This document shows, in pieces, positions 34,810 to 44,702 of a stretch of 64,000 nt of DNA. Positions within the stretch are counted from its first letter, which is position 1, and each line of letters opens with the position of its first letter. The position numbers and the translations under genes are program-made. The notes under the pieces are model-generated. The model was not told where the DNA came from, did no database searches, and was given only the letters and a program-made list of their open reading frames with translations. Source of the DNA: Candidatus Nanosynbacter sp. HMT-352 (GTDB lineage: Bacteria > Patescibacteriota > Saccharimonadia > Saccharimonadales > Saccharimonadaceae); the NCBI RefSeq assembly GCF_022819365.1, contig NZ_CP089289.1:434001-498000 (forward strand). Reading direction: 5' to 3'.

Positions 34810-37800
34810 GTGACTCAAAAATATCCATATTCACCAAAAAAATATTCACTAGGTCTAGACATCGGGACATCTTCAATCGGCTGGGCAGTATTGGACTTAG
34901 ATAAAGAGCGCATCCATGATTTAGGGGTGCGCATTTTTGAGCGACCAGAAGTACCAAAAACCGGCAAGAGTCTTGCCGAACCGCGCAGGATTGATAGATC
35001 CAATAGACATCGACTAAGGAGACGTCGACAAAGGCTTAATTATCTCAAGCGGTTCTTTATTGATAACAATTTGATATCAGAGAGTCGCATAAGCGATATG
35101 CTTAGCCCAACTCACCCCAAAAAGTGGAGGCCAATCTATGATCCCTACGCTCTACGTATCAAAGGTTTGAATGAAAGACTCTCGCCAGAAGAGCTATTCG
35201 TAGCGCTTTATCATATAGCAAAGAGACGTGGATATAAGAGTAATCGTATATCTGTAGAAGAGCAGGATATTGAAGGATCTCAAGTGTTATCAGCTATTTC
35301 TGAGAACAAACTACTTTTGGAAAAGTATAAGACAAAATCGGTAGCCAAAGTACTTACGCTTGATGAAAAATTTAAGAACAATAAACGTAATAAAATAAGC
35401 ACATATAAGAATTCATTTGTTCGTAAGAATTTTGAAGATGAAGTGATGTTACTTCTTGATTCTCAGAAAAAATTTGGCCTTAAACTACCATATGAAAAGA
35501 TACAAACCTTGCTGTACGGTGATATAAAAAATGGCAACTACAATGGTATATTTTCACAGCGACCATTCATGACAAGTGAACTGATTAAAAAGATGCGTGG
35601 TTATTGTGAATTCGAGCCAGAAAAGCCTCGCGCACCAAAGGCTAGCTATAGCTTTGAGCTATTTCGTCTCGCCCAAAATCTGTCCCATCTTCGCATTGTA
35701 GTCGATCGAGAGACTCGTCAGTTATCTAAGGATGAGATCGCAAAAATAATCGAGAAAGCAAAGAACGTCAAAGTACTAAAATATGAGCATATTCGTGACA
35801 TACTTGGATATAAGGACGACCAAAGCTTTAGTTTTGCTCAGGGTATGATACGTGGCAAAATTAAAAATGACGACAAAAAGAACGGTGAAGGCAATAAATT
35901 CGACTCAATGATATTTTACCATACTGTCAAAAAAGCTCTCGAACAACATCCAAAAGATTGGGACATACTAGCTACCAATAATTTTGAACTATTAGATACA
36001 GCAGGGTTAATGCTGACGGTAAATAAAGACGACTCGAGTTTGCGTACAGAACTATCCAAATTAAATATAAGCACCTATGCCGTTGAAGCACTTTTACCAA
36101 TCAACGTTAGCGGCTTTGTCCATTTGTCATTTGACTCTCTCCATAGAATAACCCCATGGCTACTAAGAGGATTAAACTATAGCGAAGCGGTTGAAAAGGC
36201 TGGCTACAGCTTTTCTCAAAGTCTTTCTGGCAACAAGAAGAAATTACCGCCATTGTCAGACAAACAAGCAGCACAAATTACTAACCCTGTTGTCAAGCGT
36301 GCAGTGTCTCAGACTATTAAAGTAGTTAATGCAATTATCAGGAAGTATGGCATGCCATACAGTGTAAAAATAGAAACAGCAAGTGAGCTGGCAAAAAACG
36401 CCCAAGAACGTAATAAGATAAAAAATATTCAAGACGAGAATGCTGAATATAACGAAAAAATTAAGCAGAAACTTATCACTGAATTTAATATACCAACACC
36501 AACAGGACTACAAATTACTAAGTTTAAATTACGTGAGCAGCAAAACGGTGTTAGCCTTTACTCAGGCAAAGAAATAAATCTTGAAAATCTTTTCGCCGAT
36601 GAACATTATGGCGAGATAGATCACATTATACCATTTTCACGCTGCGGCAACGATGGATTAAACAATAAAGTTTTGGTTTTTGCAGACGAAAATCAAGAGA
36701 AAGGAAATCTGACACCATACGAGGCGTGGGGTGGAGATGATAAAAAATGGACACAATTTGAAGCACGTGTAAGAGCAACCGCTGGATTACCAGCCGCTAA
36801 AAGAGATCGCCTTCTGTCAAAAAGTAAGCCAGCTGAAGATTGGAATGTCCGTGCGCTCAACGATACTCGATATATTTCACGTTTTTTACGTCAATACATT
36901 CGTGATAATTTAGATTTTCCTAAAATCGAAGGCAAGACTGGCGCGCAGAGAGTCTTCTCGCCAAGTGGACCAATCACTTCATATTTAAGAAGAGTGTGGC
37001 ATGTTGGTAATAAAAATCGCGATGATAATAATTTGCACCATGCGGCTGACGCCTGTATTATTGCCGCGACAAGTCCAAGCATTATTCAAAAAATATCAAG
37101 TCTTAACAAATACTACGAATTATTCAAATATACTGATAAAAACGAGATTGTCGATAAACTAACAGGAGAGGTTCTTGATCGTAATCAATTTGAACAGCAT
37201 ATAGCAGATCTTGAGCCCTGGGATGATTTTGGTAAGGAGGTGCGAAAACGCAGTAAACTATACAACACGCCAAGTGAGCTCCATAATGAACTAACTGGCC
37301 TAAAAAACTACGATGAAGAGTTTCGTTTGAGTACACTGCCTGTATTTGTTTCACGCATGCCTAAACGCTCCGGAAAAGGCTCGGCAAATGATGCGACTTT
37401 CCGATCGCCTAAAATCGTAGCAGGTTACATTGACGAAAAAGGGAAACCCGCCATTGCACGCAAACATCGAGTGTCGCTCCATTCTGTAGATCTTAAAAAA
37501 TTATACGATTCACCAATTCGTGAAACAGATCCTAAACTGTACAAAATTTTGGAACAGCGACTCAAGGATTTTAATGGCGATCCAAAAAAAGCATTTGCCG
37601 AGAGCGTTTACAAACCAACAAAAGACGGTAAGCGTGGCAATATTGTACGCAGTATAAAAATATATAACACACGAGATTCAAGAAGTGGATTCTTAGTTAA
37701 CAAGCAAAGAGCCTTTGTGAATAATGGTAAGACTATTCGTCTTGATGTCTATAAACGCAAAAACTATAAAGATATATACGAATATTATTTTACTCCAGTC

Positions 37801-38166
37801 TACACTCATTTGATAAACACTCAAAGGATTGAGGTTTTGCCAACACCTACTGGCCGGAGTAAGAACGAAAAGGCAGATTTTGATACTATCCGAACAGAGG
37901 ATAATAAGATATATGCGACACTAGAGAATGGATTTATAAAGCAATTCTCCATATATCCAAATGACTACGTGCGAATATATTTTGATAACGAGATCGTTGA
38001 AGGATACTACGTAAAATACAACACTAACGATAGTAGTTTAAAACTTATAAAACACAGTGACACAAGCAAAAACGATAACGATTTAATCAGCAAAGTAGCT
38101 AAAACCGCCACCCTCATTGAACGTTACGACATTGCCGTCCTCGGCGATAACTACAGGTGGCTATAA
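34810..38166 (+). CDS. cas9: CRISPR-associated endonuclease Cas9 (type II-C-like)
   Basis: The 1118 residues carry every catalytic motif. RuvC-I Asp17 is in LGLDIGTSSIGWA, and an Arg-rich bridge helix lies at about 58-82 (RSNRHRLRRRRQRL). RuvC-II Glu522 is in VKIETASELAKN, HNH Asp604-His605 in GEIDHIIPFSR, and RuvC-III His743-Asp747 in LHHAADAC. The length and absence of csn2 or cas4 fit subtype II-C. Translation starts at GTG with AGGA eight bases upstream; TATAAT is at 34773-34778. The enzyme cuts DNA guided by crRNA paired with the tracrRNA just upstream. It appears intact. Confidence 0.97.
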   Translation: MTQKYPYSPKKYSLGLDIGTSSIGWAVLDLDKERIHDLGVRIFERPEVPKTGKSLAEPRRIDRSNRHRLRRRRQRLNYLKRFFIDNNLISESRISDMLSPTHPKKWRPIYDPYALRIKGLNERLSPEELFVALYHIAKRRGYKSNRISVEEQDIEGSQVLSAISENKLLLEKYKTKSVAKVLTLDEKFKNNKRNKISTYKNSFVRKNFEDEVMLLLDSQKKFGLKLPYEKIQTLLYGDIKNGNYNGIFSQRPFMTSELIKKMRGYCEFEPEKPRAPKASYSFELFRLAQNLSHLRIVVDRETRQLSKDEIAKIIEKAKNVKVLKYEHIRDILGYKDDQSFSFAQGMIRGKIKNDDKKNGEGNKFDSMIFYHTVKKALEQHPKDWDILATNNFELLDTAGLMLTVNKDDSSLRTELSKLNISTYAVEALLPINVSGFVHLSFDSLHRITPWLLRGLNYSEAVEKAGYSFSQSLSGNKKKLPPLSDKQAAQITNPVVKRAVSQTIKVVNAIIRKYGMPYSVKIETASELAKNAQERNKIKNIQDENAEYNEKIKQKLITEFNIPTPTGLQITKFKLREQQNGVSLYSGKEINLENLFADEHYGEIDHIIPFSRCGNDGLNNKVLVFADENQEKGNLTPYEAWGGDDKKWTQFEARVRATAGLPAAKRDRLLSKSKPAEDWNVRALNDTRYISRFLRQYIRDNLDFPKIEGKTGAQRVFSPSGPITSYLRRVWHVGNKNRDDNNLHHAADACIIAATSPSIIQKISSLNKYYELFKYTDKNEIVDKLTGEVLDRNQFEQHIADLEPWDDFGKEVRKRSKLYNTPSELHNELTGLKNYDEEFRLSTLPVFVSRMPKRSGKGSANDATFRSPKIVAGYIDEKGKPAIARKHRVSLHSVDLKKLYDSPIRETDPKLYKILEQRLKDFNGDPKKAFAESVYKPTKDGKRGNIVRSIKIYNTRDSRSGFLVNKQRAFVNNGKTIRLDVYKRKNYKDIYEYYFTPVYTHLINTQRIEVLPTPTGRSKNEKADFDTIRTEDNKIYATLENGFIKQFSIYPNDYVRIYFDNEIVEGYYVKYNTNDSSLKLIKHSDTSKNDNDLISKVAKTATLIERYDIAVLGDNYRWL

Positions 38167-39057
38167 ATGGCCTGGCGTGTTATAGCTATCGAGAATCCTG
38201 CAAGACTTAGCTTGCGCGACAACCAGCTAGTAATTGCGCAAGATGTCGAAGCAACTTTACCAATCGAGGATATCGATTCGCTTATTCTGGACGGCTATGG
38301 TATCACCACAACCACAAATCTACTCACAGCACTGGCGACCAATGGTACGACGACTATAATATGCGATGAAAAGCATTTACCCGCCAGTGTACTTTTGCCA
38401 TATTCACAGCATTCACGTCAAGCTAAAGTTTCGCGTCAACAATTGTCCACGAGCCAACCCTTAAAAAAGCAGTTATGGCAACAAATTATTATCAGTAAGA
38501 TTACAAATCAAGCAGACGTCTTGCGGGCTCGTGAGCTAGATGATTCCACCTTGCGGTCTTTAGCTAACGATGTTAAATCGGGCGACACCAGCAATCGCGA
38601 GTCAATTGCCGCCAGAATCTATTTTGATCAAATACTGGGCGACGCCACACGCCGCAAGCCAATCTGGCACAATGCCGCGCTCAATTATGGTTACGCGATG
38701 GTGCGAAGTCACATTGCCAGACATATTGCTGCTCGCGGACTAGTTGCCTCACAGGGGCTATTTCACCACAACGAGCTCAATAGTTTTAATCTAGCCGACG
38801 ATTTGATTGAGCCGTACCGTGCTGCTGTCGATTTATATATCTTCGAAAAAGTTGCACCACTTCATGTCGGCGACCGCGACGCCAGCCTTACCAAGTATGA
38901 TCGCGAACTTATTATTGACATATTAAATTATTATGTTATAATCAAAGGTAAGAAGTTTACTATAAGACATGCGGTTGAGCGGACGGTTGAAAGCTTTATC
39001 GAATGTATCGAGGTAAAGGAGGCACGTAAGCTTCTTTTGCCAAAAATCGCCTCCTAA
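38167..39057 (+). CDS. cas1: CRISPR-associated integrase Cas1
   Basis: Cas1 integrates new spacers with Cas2. The 296 residues show the N-terminal beta domain and a C-terminal helical domain with the metal-site region GLFHHNELNSFNLADDLIEPYR; its His and Glu match the conserved Cas1 residues. The start codon follows directly after the cas9 stop codon, so the two are co-translated. Confidence 0.94.
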   Translation: MAWRVIAIENPARLSLRDNQLVIAQDVEATLPIEDIDSLILDGYGITTTTNLLTALATNGTTTIICDEKHLPASVLLPYSQHSRQAKVSRQQLSTSQPLKKQLWQQIIISKITNQADVLRARELDDSTLRSLANDVKSGDTSNRESIAARIYFDQILGDATRRKPIWHNAALNYGYAMVRSHIARHIAARGLVASQGLFHHNELNSFNLADDLIEPYRAAVDLYIFEKVAPLHVGDRDASLTKYDRELIIDILNYYVIIKGKKFTIRHAVERTVESFIECIEVKEARKLLLPKIAS

Positions 39058-39067
39058 CAGGGAAGGG

Positions 39068-39391
39068 ATGTCATATAAAATCATGAGGGTCGCAGTATTT
39101 TTTGATTTGCCGACCAATACCAAAACAGAGCGCAAGGCCGCCACACAGTTCCGTAAATTCTTATTGGACGACGGTTTTGACATGCTCCAATACAGCATAT
39201 ATACACGGCTATGTCCAAATCGTGACGTTGCAGAAAAACATATGATGCGAATTAAGAAGCACGCTCCGGACAGCGGCTCGGTGCGATTGCTTTATTTAAC
39301 AGAGCATCAATTTACACACATGCATATTATTGTTGGCGAAAAAACCACCCAAGAAAAGTCCGTTCCAGCTGGGCAATTAGCATTTTTCTAA
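39068..39391 (+). CDS. cas2: CRISPR-associated protein Cas2
   Basis: The 107 residues have the ferredoxin-like Cas2 fold with the first-strand Asp in VAVFFDLPT and the block DDGFDMLQYSIYTRLCPN. It begins 10 bases after cas1. An in-frame ATG at 39083 is also possible, but 39068 lies next to GGGAAGGG. With Cas1 it forms the spacer integration complex; it is the last cas gene. Confidence 0.93.
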   Translation: MSYKIMRVAVFFDLPTNTKTERKAATQFRKFLLDDGFDMLQYSIYTRLCPNRDVAEKHMMRIKKHAPDSGSVRLLYLTEHQFTHMHIIVGEKTTQEKSVPAGQLAFF

Positions 39392-39395
39392 CCAA

Positions 39396-39423
39396 AAATC
39401 CCCCTCATAACAGAGGGGGATTT
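39396..39423 (-). terminator. Terminator between cas2 and the CRISPR array
   Basis: ATCCCCCTC pairs with GAGGGGGAT around a 6-nt loop. Read leftward it is followed by TTTTTGG, so it best ends transcription coming out of the array on the minus strand. In the plus direction it may also end the cas mRNA. Confidence 0.7.
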
Positions 39424-39431
39424 AAGGAAGT

Positions 39432-41248
39432 ATTATATCAATATCTAAATTGTTAGGGAACTATAACTTCATCCATTCTGCGTCTTGCTTAGCTATTATT
39501 ATATCAATATCTAAATTGTTAGGGAACTATAACGGTTTACATTTGTCAATATTGACTACTAAGATTATATCAATATCTAAATTGTTAGGGAACTATAACG
39601 TAACAGGAATTTTAATTCTTGTAGCTATCATTATATCAATATCTAAATTGTTAGGGAACTATAACATGCTGAAGATGTTTTAAGAATTTCTATAGATTAT
39701 ATCAATATCTAAATTGTTAGGGAACTATAACTTGCCGCACTTAAACACAAATCTGGCGTTAATTATATCAATATCTAAATTGTTAGGGAACTATAACAAA
39801 TCAATGATATTACTACTGAAGTTTCTCATTATATCAATATCTAAATTGTTAGGGAACTATAACCCTTTGCAGTATGGGTAGATATCAGTATTGATTATAT
39901 CAATATCTAAATTGTTAGGGAACTATAACTTTTTGTGTTCCTTTCTTGTTCTTCATCTTATTATATCAATATCTAAATTGTTAGGGAACTATAACTTAGC
40001 GTTGGCGATAATCTCTTCGGCTGTAATTATATCAATATCTAAATTGTTAGGGAACTATAACCCGGGCGTAACAGTCACACAATAATGTATTATTATATCA
40101 ATATCTAAATTGTTAGGGAACTATAACCAGCCACAGAAACAGGTACACCGTTGTCCTATTATATCAATATCTAAATTGTTAGGGAACTATAACATCACTA
40201 CAACAATGGTGATGTCTGGCTAGATTATATCAATATCTAAATTGTTAGGGAACTATAACTTAAATTCAGGTATGACACCTGTTTTGCAAATTATATCAAT
40301 ATCTAAATTGTTAGGGAACTATAACTAGCCCCGTAGTCGGTAGGTCTCGCGCCGGATTATATCAATATCTAAATTGTTAGGGAACTATAACGATAGGAAT
40401 ACTGCGATCACGTCCTAATTCATTATATCAATATCTAAATTGTTAGGGAACTATAACACGATATAGATACTGTCAATGAATATATCTATTATATCAATAT
40501 CTAAATTGTTAGGGAACTATAACGTATTTTATTTCCCAAAATAGAAGACATTCATTATATCAATATCTAAATTGTTAGGGAACTATAACCTGGTTCTTTA
40601 CAGATTTTCTTTTTGGTATATTATATCAATATCTAAATTGTTAGGGAACTATAACCTATTTTCCTTCTCTTTATTGTAGTATTCTATTATATCAATATCT
40701 AAATTGTTAGGGAACTATAACGCGCTGGCGGTCAAGCCATCGCTTGAGCTTATTATATCAATATCTAAATTGTTAGGGAACTATAACGGTGAAAAAGTGA
40801 AGGTGGCGAATATTTGAATTATATCAATATCTAAATTGTTAGGGAACTATAACCAATATTCAAGCAGACTCAATCATTTTCTTATTATATCAATATCTAA
40901 ATTGTTAGGGAACTATAACTGAGGATCGTAAATTACGTCAAGTTTCACTATTATATCAATATCTAAATTGTTAGGGAACTATAACAAAAATTGAAGATAT
41001 AAAAGATATATGGGAATTATATCAATATCTAAATTGTTAGGGAACTATAACTCGTATGGAACGACGGATAGCCATCTTTACATTATATCAATATCTAAAT
41101 TGTTAGGGAACTATAACATTTTTTATGGCAATCGGCACAACGCACGATTATATCAATATCTAAATTGTTAGGGAACTATAACTTACAAAGTGAGTGCCTT
41201 CAATTAAGTCGCATTATATCAATATCTAAATTGTTAGGGAACTATAAC
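39432..41248 (-). CRISPR. CRISPR array: 28 repeats, 27 spacers
   Basis: The 36-bp repeats are spaced by 30-bp spacers (period 66), with one spacer of 29. All repeats look identical, including those at both ends. In crRNA orientation (minus strand) the repeat begins GTTATAGTTCCCTAAC and ends TTGATATAAT, matching the II-C pattern. That orientation is supported by complementarity to the tracrRNA and by the leftward terminator at 39396. The repeat end TGATATAAT is an extended -10 element, so each crRNA may have its own promoter. New spacers are then expected at the right end. No spacer matches elsewhere in the window by eye. Confidence 0.97.
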
Positions 41249-41311
41249 CAAAGACGATATTAATAACAACCGTTTATTGATTTTTTATGATGACCATGGT
41301 AATATGACAAC

Positions 41312-41368
41312 GTAAAACAGCAGCGCCCCTCTTATGTTAGAGCAATGCGGGCTGTTTTATTTTATTTT
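41312..41368 (+). ncRNA. Small RNA module P1
   Basis: TTGATT (41277-41282), 17 bases, TAATAT (41300-41305). AAAACAGC (41314-41321) pairs with GCTGTTTT (41351-41358), then ATTTTATTTT. The promoter lies within 65 bases of the last CRISPR repeat and is a diverged copy of the P2 promoter. Confidence 0.55.
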
Positions 41369-41431
41369 GACTGATTTACTACCCTTAAACTATTTTATTG
41401 ACTTTTTATAGCGGTCGTGGCAATATATCAA

Positions 41432-41490
41432 CATAAGGTGTATGCGCCCTGGGTCTGATCTCGGAAAGCGGTACGCCTTATTTTATTGTA
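41432..41490 (+). ncRNA. Small RNA module P2
   Basis: TTGACT (41398-41403), 17 bases, CAATAT (41421-41426). ATAAGGTGTA (41433-41442) pairs with TACGCCTTAT (41472-41481) with one G-U pair, then TTTTATT. Together with P1 it forms an imperfect direct repeat about 120 bp apart. Confidence 0.55.
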
Positions 41491-41537
41491 TATTTAAGCA
41501 TATTGCGTAATCCAACGAATAGTGATAAACTGCAATC

Positions 41538-41598
41538 GCATGGTTTGAGCATCCATGCTCTCTTCCTGCCCTCTTAAAATGGGGGCGGGTTTTATTTA
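41538..41598 (+). ncRNA. Small RNA module P3
   Basis: TTGCGT (41503-41508), 17 bases, TAAACT (41526-41531). RNA would begin with GCATGG/CCATGC (41538-41558) and end at the GC-rich terminator CCTGCCC/GGGCGGG followed by TTTTATTT. Confidence 0.55.
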
Positions 41599-41821
41599 TG
41601 TGCGGCGACGCCATATGGTAAATTATCATTTTCAGGATAGATTTTACATAAAAAGTATACAAAATGCCTGCAAAATGATTACATTATGCATACAACTTTG
41701 CTATAACAGAAACACTCAAGTGAGGCACATTAACAATTAGAAGATATACCATATCAAGATAAATCGCAAATGAGATAAACTGGAGGCTTGAACAATCTCT
41801 TAAAAAGTAGTAGGATAACTG

Positions 41822-41886
41822 GGCAGTTGTTGTGATTTGTAACTGTCATTGTATGAAGACACCTCAAAAACGAGGTGTCTTTTTTG
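41822..41886 (+). ncRNA. Small RNA module P4 with shared terminator
   Basis: TTGAAC (41788-41793), 17 bases, TAGGAT (41811-41816). It ends at AAGACACCTC/GAGGTGTCTT (41856-41881) then TTTTT. The same hairpin encodes the last codons of the convergent gene at 41864 and can act in both directions. The stretch 41599-41780 between P3 and P4 shows nothing else I can name. Confidence 0.55.
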
Positions 41887-42442
41887 ACGGCTTCGAAAAA
41901 AATAGTAAATACATTCCAAATACAAGCTTAATTGCCGAGTCAATATATGCTATCACCTCTAATGGGATGTCAGTAAAAATATATCCTACAAAAATATTGA
42001 TAACACAAATAAGACCTAAATATATCATTGATTTTCCGTGTACAAAATAATACGGGAAAAAATGCAGTGCAGTTGCCATCAGCGCTCCCAGCCAAATCAA
42101 TCTCCAATTTTCAGTCGCAAAGAATGGTCCACCCAGCAAAACCATCAAGATAAATAATAAAATAACGGCGTATAAAGATACTTCCTTTTGAAATTCACTC
42201 GAAGGACCATCAGACAGCCTATTCAACACCTTTTTATTCATGTTGATTGAGAAAAAACTAATAACATATCCAATACTAAATATTTGCATATTTATTATTT
42301 GCTTTCCTCCTATTAAAGTCGCTATTGAAATAATCGCCGCTATTACAATTAGCCACAATCCACACGCTCTCTTATAATTGGATTCCAACTTTTCATCTTT
42401 ATTATAATTTAAAAAAGCCATAAATATCTCCGATAAAATCAT
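41864..42442 (-). CDS. Six-helix membrane protein of unknown function
   Basis: About 192 residues with a short charged N-terminus and five or six membrane helices (segments such as GLWLIVIAAIISIATLIGG and VILLFILMVLLGGPFF); the end is basic (SKPSKKTPRF). On the minus strand TATAAT (42455-42450) ends seven bases before ATG 42442, a leaderless arrangement. An in-frame ATG at 42421 has CGGAG upstream and is an equally possible start. No family is recognised. Its 3' end is inside the P4 terminator. Confidence 0.6.
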   Translation of the reverse strand: MILSEIFMAFLNYNKDEKLESNYKRACGLWLIVIAAIISIATLIGGKQIINMQIFSIGYVISFFSINMNKKVLNRLSDGPSSEFQKEVSLYAVILLFILMVLLGGPFFATENWRLIWLGALMATALHFFPYYFVHGKSMIYLGLICVINIFVGYIFTDIPLEVIAYIDSAIKLVFGMYLLFFSKPSKKTPRF

Positions 42443-42519
42443 CACTCTTATTATATCACCGCAACGATAAAGCTTAAAAATCGTAAGCATTTATTATCAA
42501 CATATGATAAACTAATCTC

Positions 42520-43026
42520 ATGGAAACAGCGCTTATATTTATAGTAGCCGCCGCAATTATTTTTCTAGCAATCAAAGTAAGGCAGGGGACTGACGGTGAC
42601 ACAAGCCCAATTAAAACCCCAATAAAGAAAGAATACGTATACATTAAAAAATCTTGCGCAATGACGCCAAGTGAATTATCGTTTTACAAAACTCTACACG
42701 AAGCGGTAGACGGATGTGTAATTATACCTCAGGCTCATTTAAGCATGTTTTTGGATCATGAGATAAAAGGGCAAAGCTGGAAAGCAGCTTTCGCGAAAAT
42801 AAACGGCAAATCTGTAGATTTTCTAATTTGCACCAATGATATGAAGCCTCTCATAGCTATTGAGCTTGATGATAGTACTCACAATCAGCCCGATCGAAAA
42901 ACACGCGACGATTTCGTTAATTCGATCATGACCAATACTAATATGCCCCTACTGCGATTTAAGGCAGGCGAATGGAACAGTGAAATAATTAAACACAGAA
43001 TCACCCAAGCTCTTTCGCAAAACTAG
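42520..43026 (+). CDS. DUF2726 domain protein, membrane-anchored
   Basis: The 168 residues have one N-terminal membrane helix (3-20) and a DUF2726-like domain (about 45-165). The block KSVDFLICTNDMKPLIAIELDD and the later LLRFKAGEW resemble restriction-endonuclease-like folds, with Asp and Glu in place for metal binding. A nuclease or nucleic-acid role is possible but not proven. TAAACT (42508-42513) ends six bases before ATG. It sits at the right edge of the CRISPR/small-RNA region. Confidence 0.7.
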   Translation: METALIFIVAAAIIFLAIKVRQGTDGDTSPIKTPIKKEYVYIKKSCAMTPSELSFYKTLHEAVDGCVIIPQAHLSMFLDHEIKGQSWKAAFAKINGKSVDFLICTNDMKPLIAIELDDSTHNQPDRKTRDDFVNSIMTNTNMPLLRFKAGEWNSEIIKHRITQALSQN

Positions 43027-43787
43027 CGATTAAAAAACAATAGAACAAAATACGAACTAATTGTTAGTTAATTTTTAAGCGTGCATAAAGCCGAATCGGC
43101 TGAATATTTATATTGATAAATTTTGCGCGATACAAGCATAAATCATAAATCCGATCTCAAAGCAAATAAACCAATATACAACATAAAACTCGCCAAGCCA
43201 GTAAAATAGGGCGGTTTATAAAACGATAAACGACAAGTGGGTTAATTTGGTGAAAATGAGATAAATTTATCACGAAGAAAGACGATGGAATAGTCGTGTT
43301 TTAGATATAGTTTTAATGTCGCACAATGTACCTTTTACGCAATAATAAATACCTCACAAAGATGAATATACATATGTCTATATATATTCGCCAACACCTT
43401 ATAAAACGAACTTTTTCTGGTAATTCGGCTAGGGGATTCTCTATTACATACAACCCTATAAAACATACCGTCTTTTATAAAAATATACACCAACAAAATA
43501 CGAACTTAAAAATATTTTTTAATTCCAGCACTATACATGCCGGAGTGCTACATTGATATTTTTACATCAATATAAACTCTGAATGTGCGCCGTAAGCTCA
43601 TTAAGTTTTCCACAATGCATTTTATATTATTTGACATTTTTATATTTTTATTGCCCCACTCCCCTAGCTTATCATTTTGCGATTATTTGACTTTTGCATA
43701 TTTTTATATTGTTATATATATTTTCTACGCCATACAGAAATAGAACAAAAAGAGAACTTACTCTATCCAGAAGAGAAGTTGATCGCC
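43027..43787. other. AT-rich intergenic region, no supported gene
   Basis: About 760 bases between the DUF2726 gene and ftsQ. A 76-codon ORF inside has no RBS or promoter and unlikely composition. I see one DnaA-box-like TTTTCCACA (43606-43614), a small ATTGAT/ATCAAT inverted repeat near 43552 and an AGCACT/AGTGCT repeat near 43528, but no convincing origin, promoter or RNA module. Confidence 0.4.
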
Positions 43788-44702
43788 CTACTTATAGAAT
43801 GACCTCTGATCTACCCTGACGTCTATATACCCTGGCTTCGCGCCATTATTATCCAAATAACTCAAAGTAGCTATCGCCTGTTTAACCTGAGCTTGAGCAG
43901 ACCTATCCACCGTCATACGAATCTGAGCCTCCCTGCCCTCGACCTTAAACCAGACTTGGCGTACAGTATTAGCTGGCAGAATAACCTCTGAAACATTCAT
44001 TTTATGTTGCGAAAATTCAGACACAGCTTGACCAAGGAAGCTCAGGAATTGACGATTGATAACCTCTTGACCACCTCTAGTCGGTAGGCCACTTTCATCA
44101 CGAACAGCAACCGTAGGCGCGGCAAAATAATTTTGCTCAAAAGTAACACCACTATCATCAACAAAATAAATCTTATCCCCAGAAGACCACTGGGCCACCG
44201 GCTGCCGAAACGTCAACTTAACGGCTGATCGCGCTAGAAAATCTCCCTCCACGCGAATGTTTTTTACCTCAGGAGCTTTCTGTAAAAAGAATTGCTTTAG
44301 GTCATTATTATTGAGGAAAAATCGGAATCTCTCCGCTGGGTGAGCGCTGTAATATTCATTAAGAACGCTCACGTATTTATTAGCGTTGCTGGAACTTTTT
44401 GCGTCGGGAGTTTGGATTGAAATATTGATTGTCAATTGAAACAAAAGGAATATCACAACAAGCAGACTTACCGCAGTCGCAAGCATTTTCCGCATTACAC
44501 GGCGACGTTTTTTCACCAATTCGTGAGTCTCAAGCCTCTCAGAAGTTTCCAAAGGAGAGGATGTTTGGCGGCTATTGAGCGTCCTGTTTCGACGATACGA
44601 TTGGGCGGGCAAATCCTCGTAATTCTCAGTTCGACGACGCGCCGCGATTTCTCGACGACTTAGATTTTCGTCCGATTTTTTCTTAGAGAAGGGGAATTTC
44701 AC
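43788..44702 (-). CDS. ftsQ: Cell division protein FtsQ/DivIB-like
   Basis: The 304 residues have a basic cytoplasmic N-terminus (about 1-70), one membrane helix (about 71-90; MLATAVSLLVVIFLLFQL) and a POTRA/FtsQ-like periplasmic part (FFLQKAPEVKNIRVEGDFLARSA is spread over its start). FtsQ links divisome parts at the septum. It is the last gene of the minus-strand division cluster and overlaps murG by 4 bp. Divergent sequence makes the name an inference supported by order. Confidence 0.8.
   Translation of the reverse strand: MKFPFSKKKSDENLSRREIAARRRTENYEDLPAQSYRRNRTLNSRQTSSPLETSERLETHELVKKRRRVMRKMLATAVSLLVVIFLLFQLTINISIQTPDAKSSSNANKYVSVLNEYYSAHPAERFRFFLNNNDLKQFFLQKAPEVKNIRVEGDFLARSAVKLTFRQPVAQWSSGDKIYFVDDSGVTFEQNYFAAPTVAVRDESGLPTRGGQEVINRQFLSFLGQAVSEFSQHKMNVSEVILPANTVRQVWFKVEGREAQIRMTVDRSAQAQVKQAIATLSYLDNNGAKPGYIDVRVDQRSFYK

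Noticed and set aside
39450-40085. ORFs with a repeated ISISKLLGNY motif
   Set aside because: They are translations of the CRISPR repeat and have no start signals.
39432-41248. Rightward (plus-strand) transcription of the CRISPR array
   Set aside because: The tracrRNA anti-repeat has the same sense as the plus-strand repeats, so only a minus-strand crRNA can pair with it; the terminator at 39396 also fits leftward transcription.
41555-41740. 61-codon ORF past module P3
   Set aside because: It starts inside the P3 RNA and has no RBS; likely chance.
43326-43556. 76-codon ORF in the AT-rich gap
   Set aside because: No RBS or promoter at the right distance, and composition like the surrounding non-coding DNA.
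43600-43787. Replication origin
   Set aside because: Only one DnaA-box-like site and no dnaA, dnaN or box cluster nearby.
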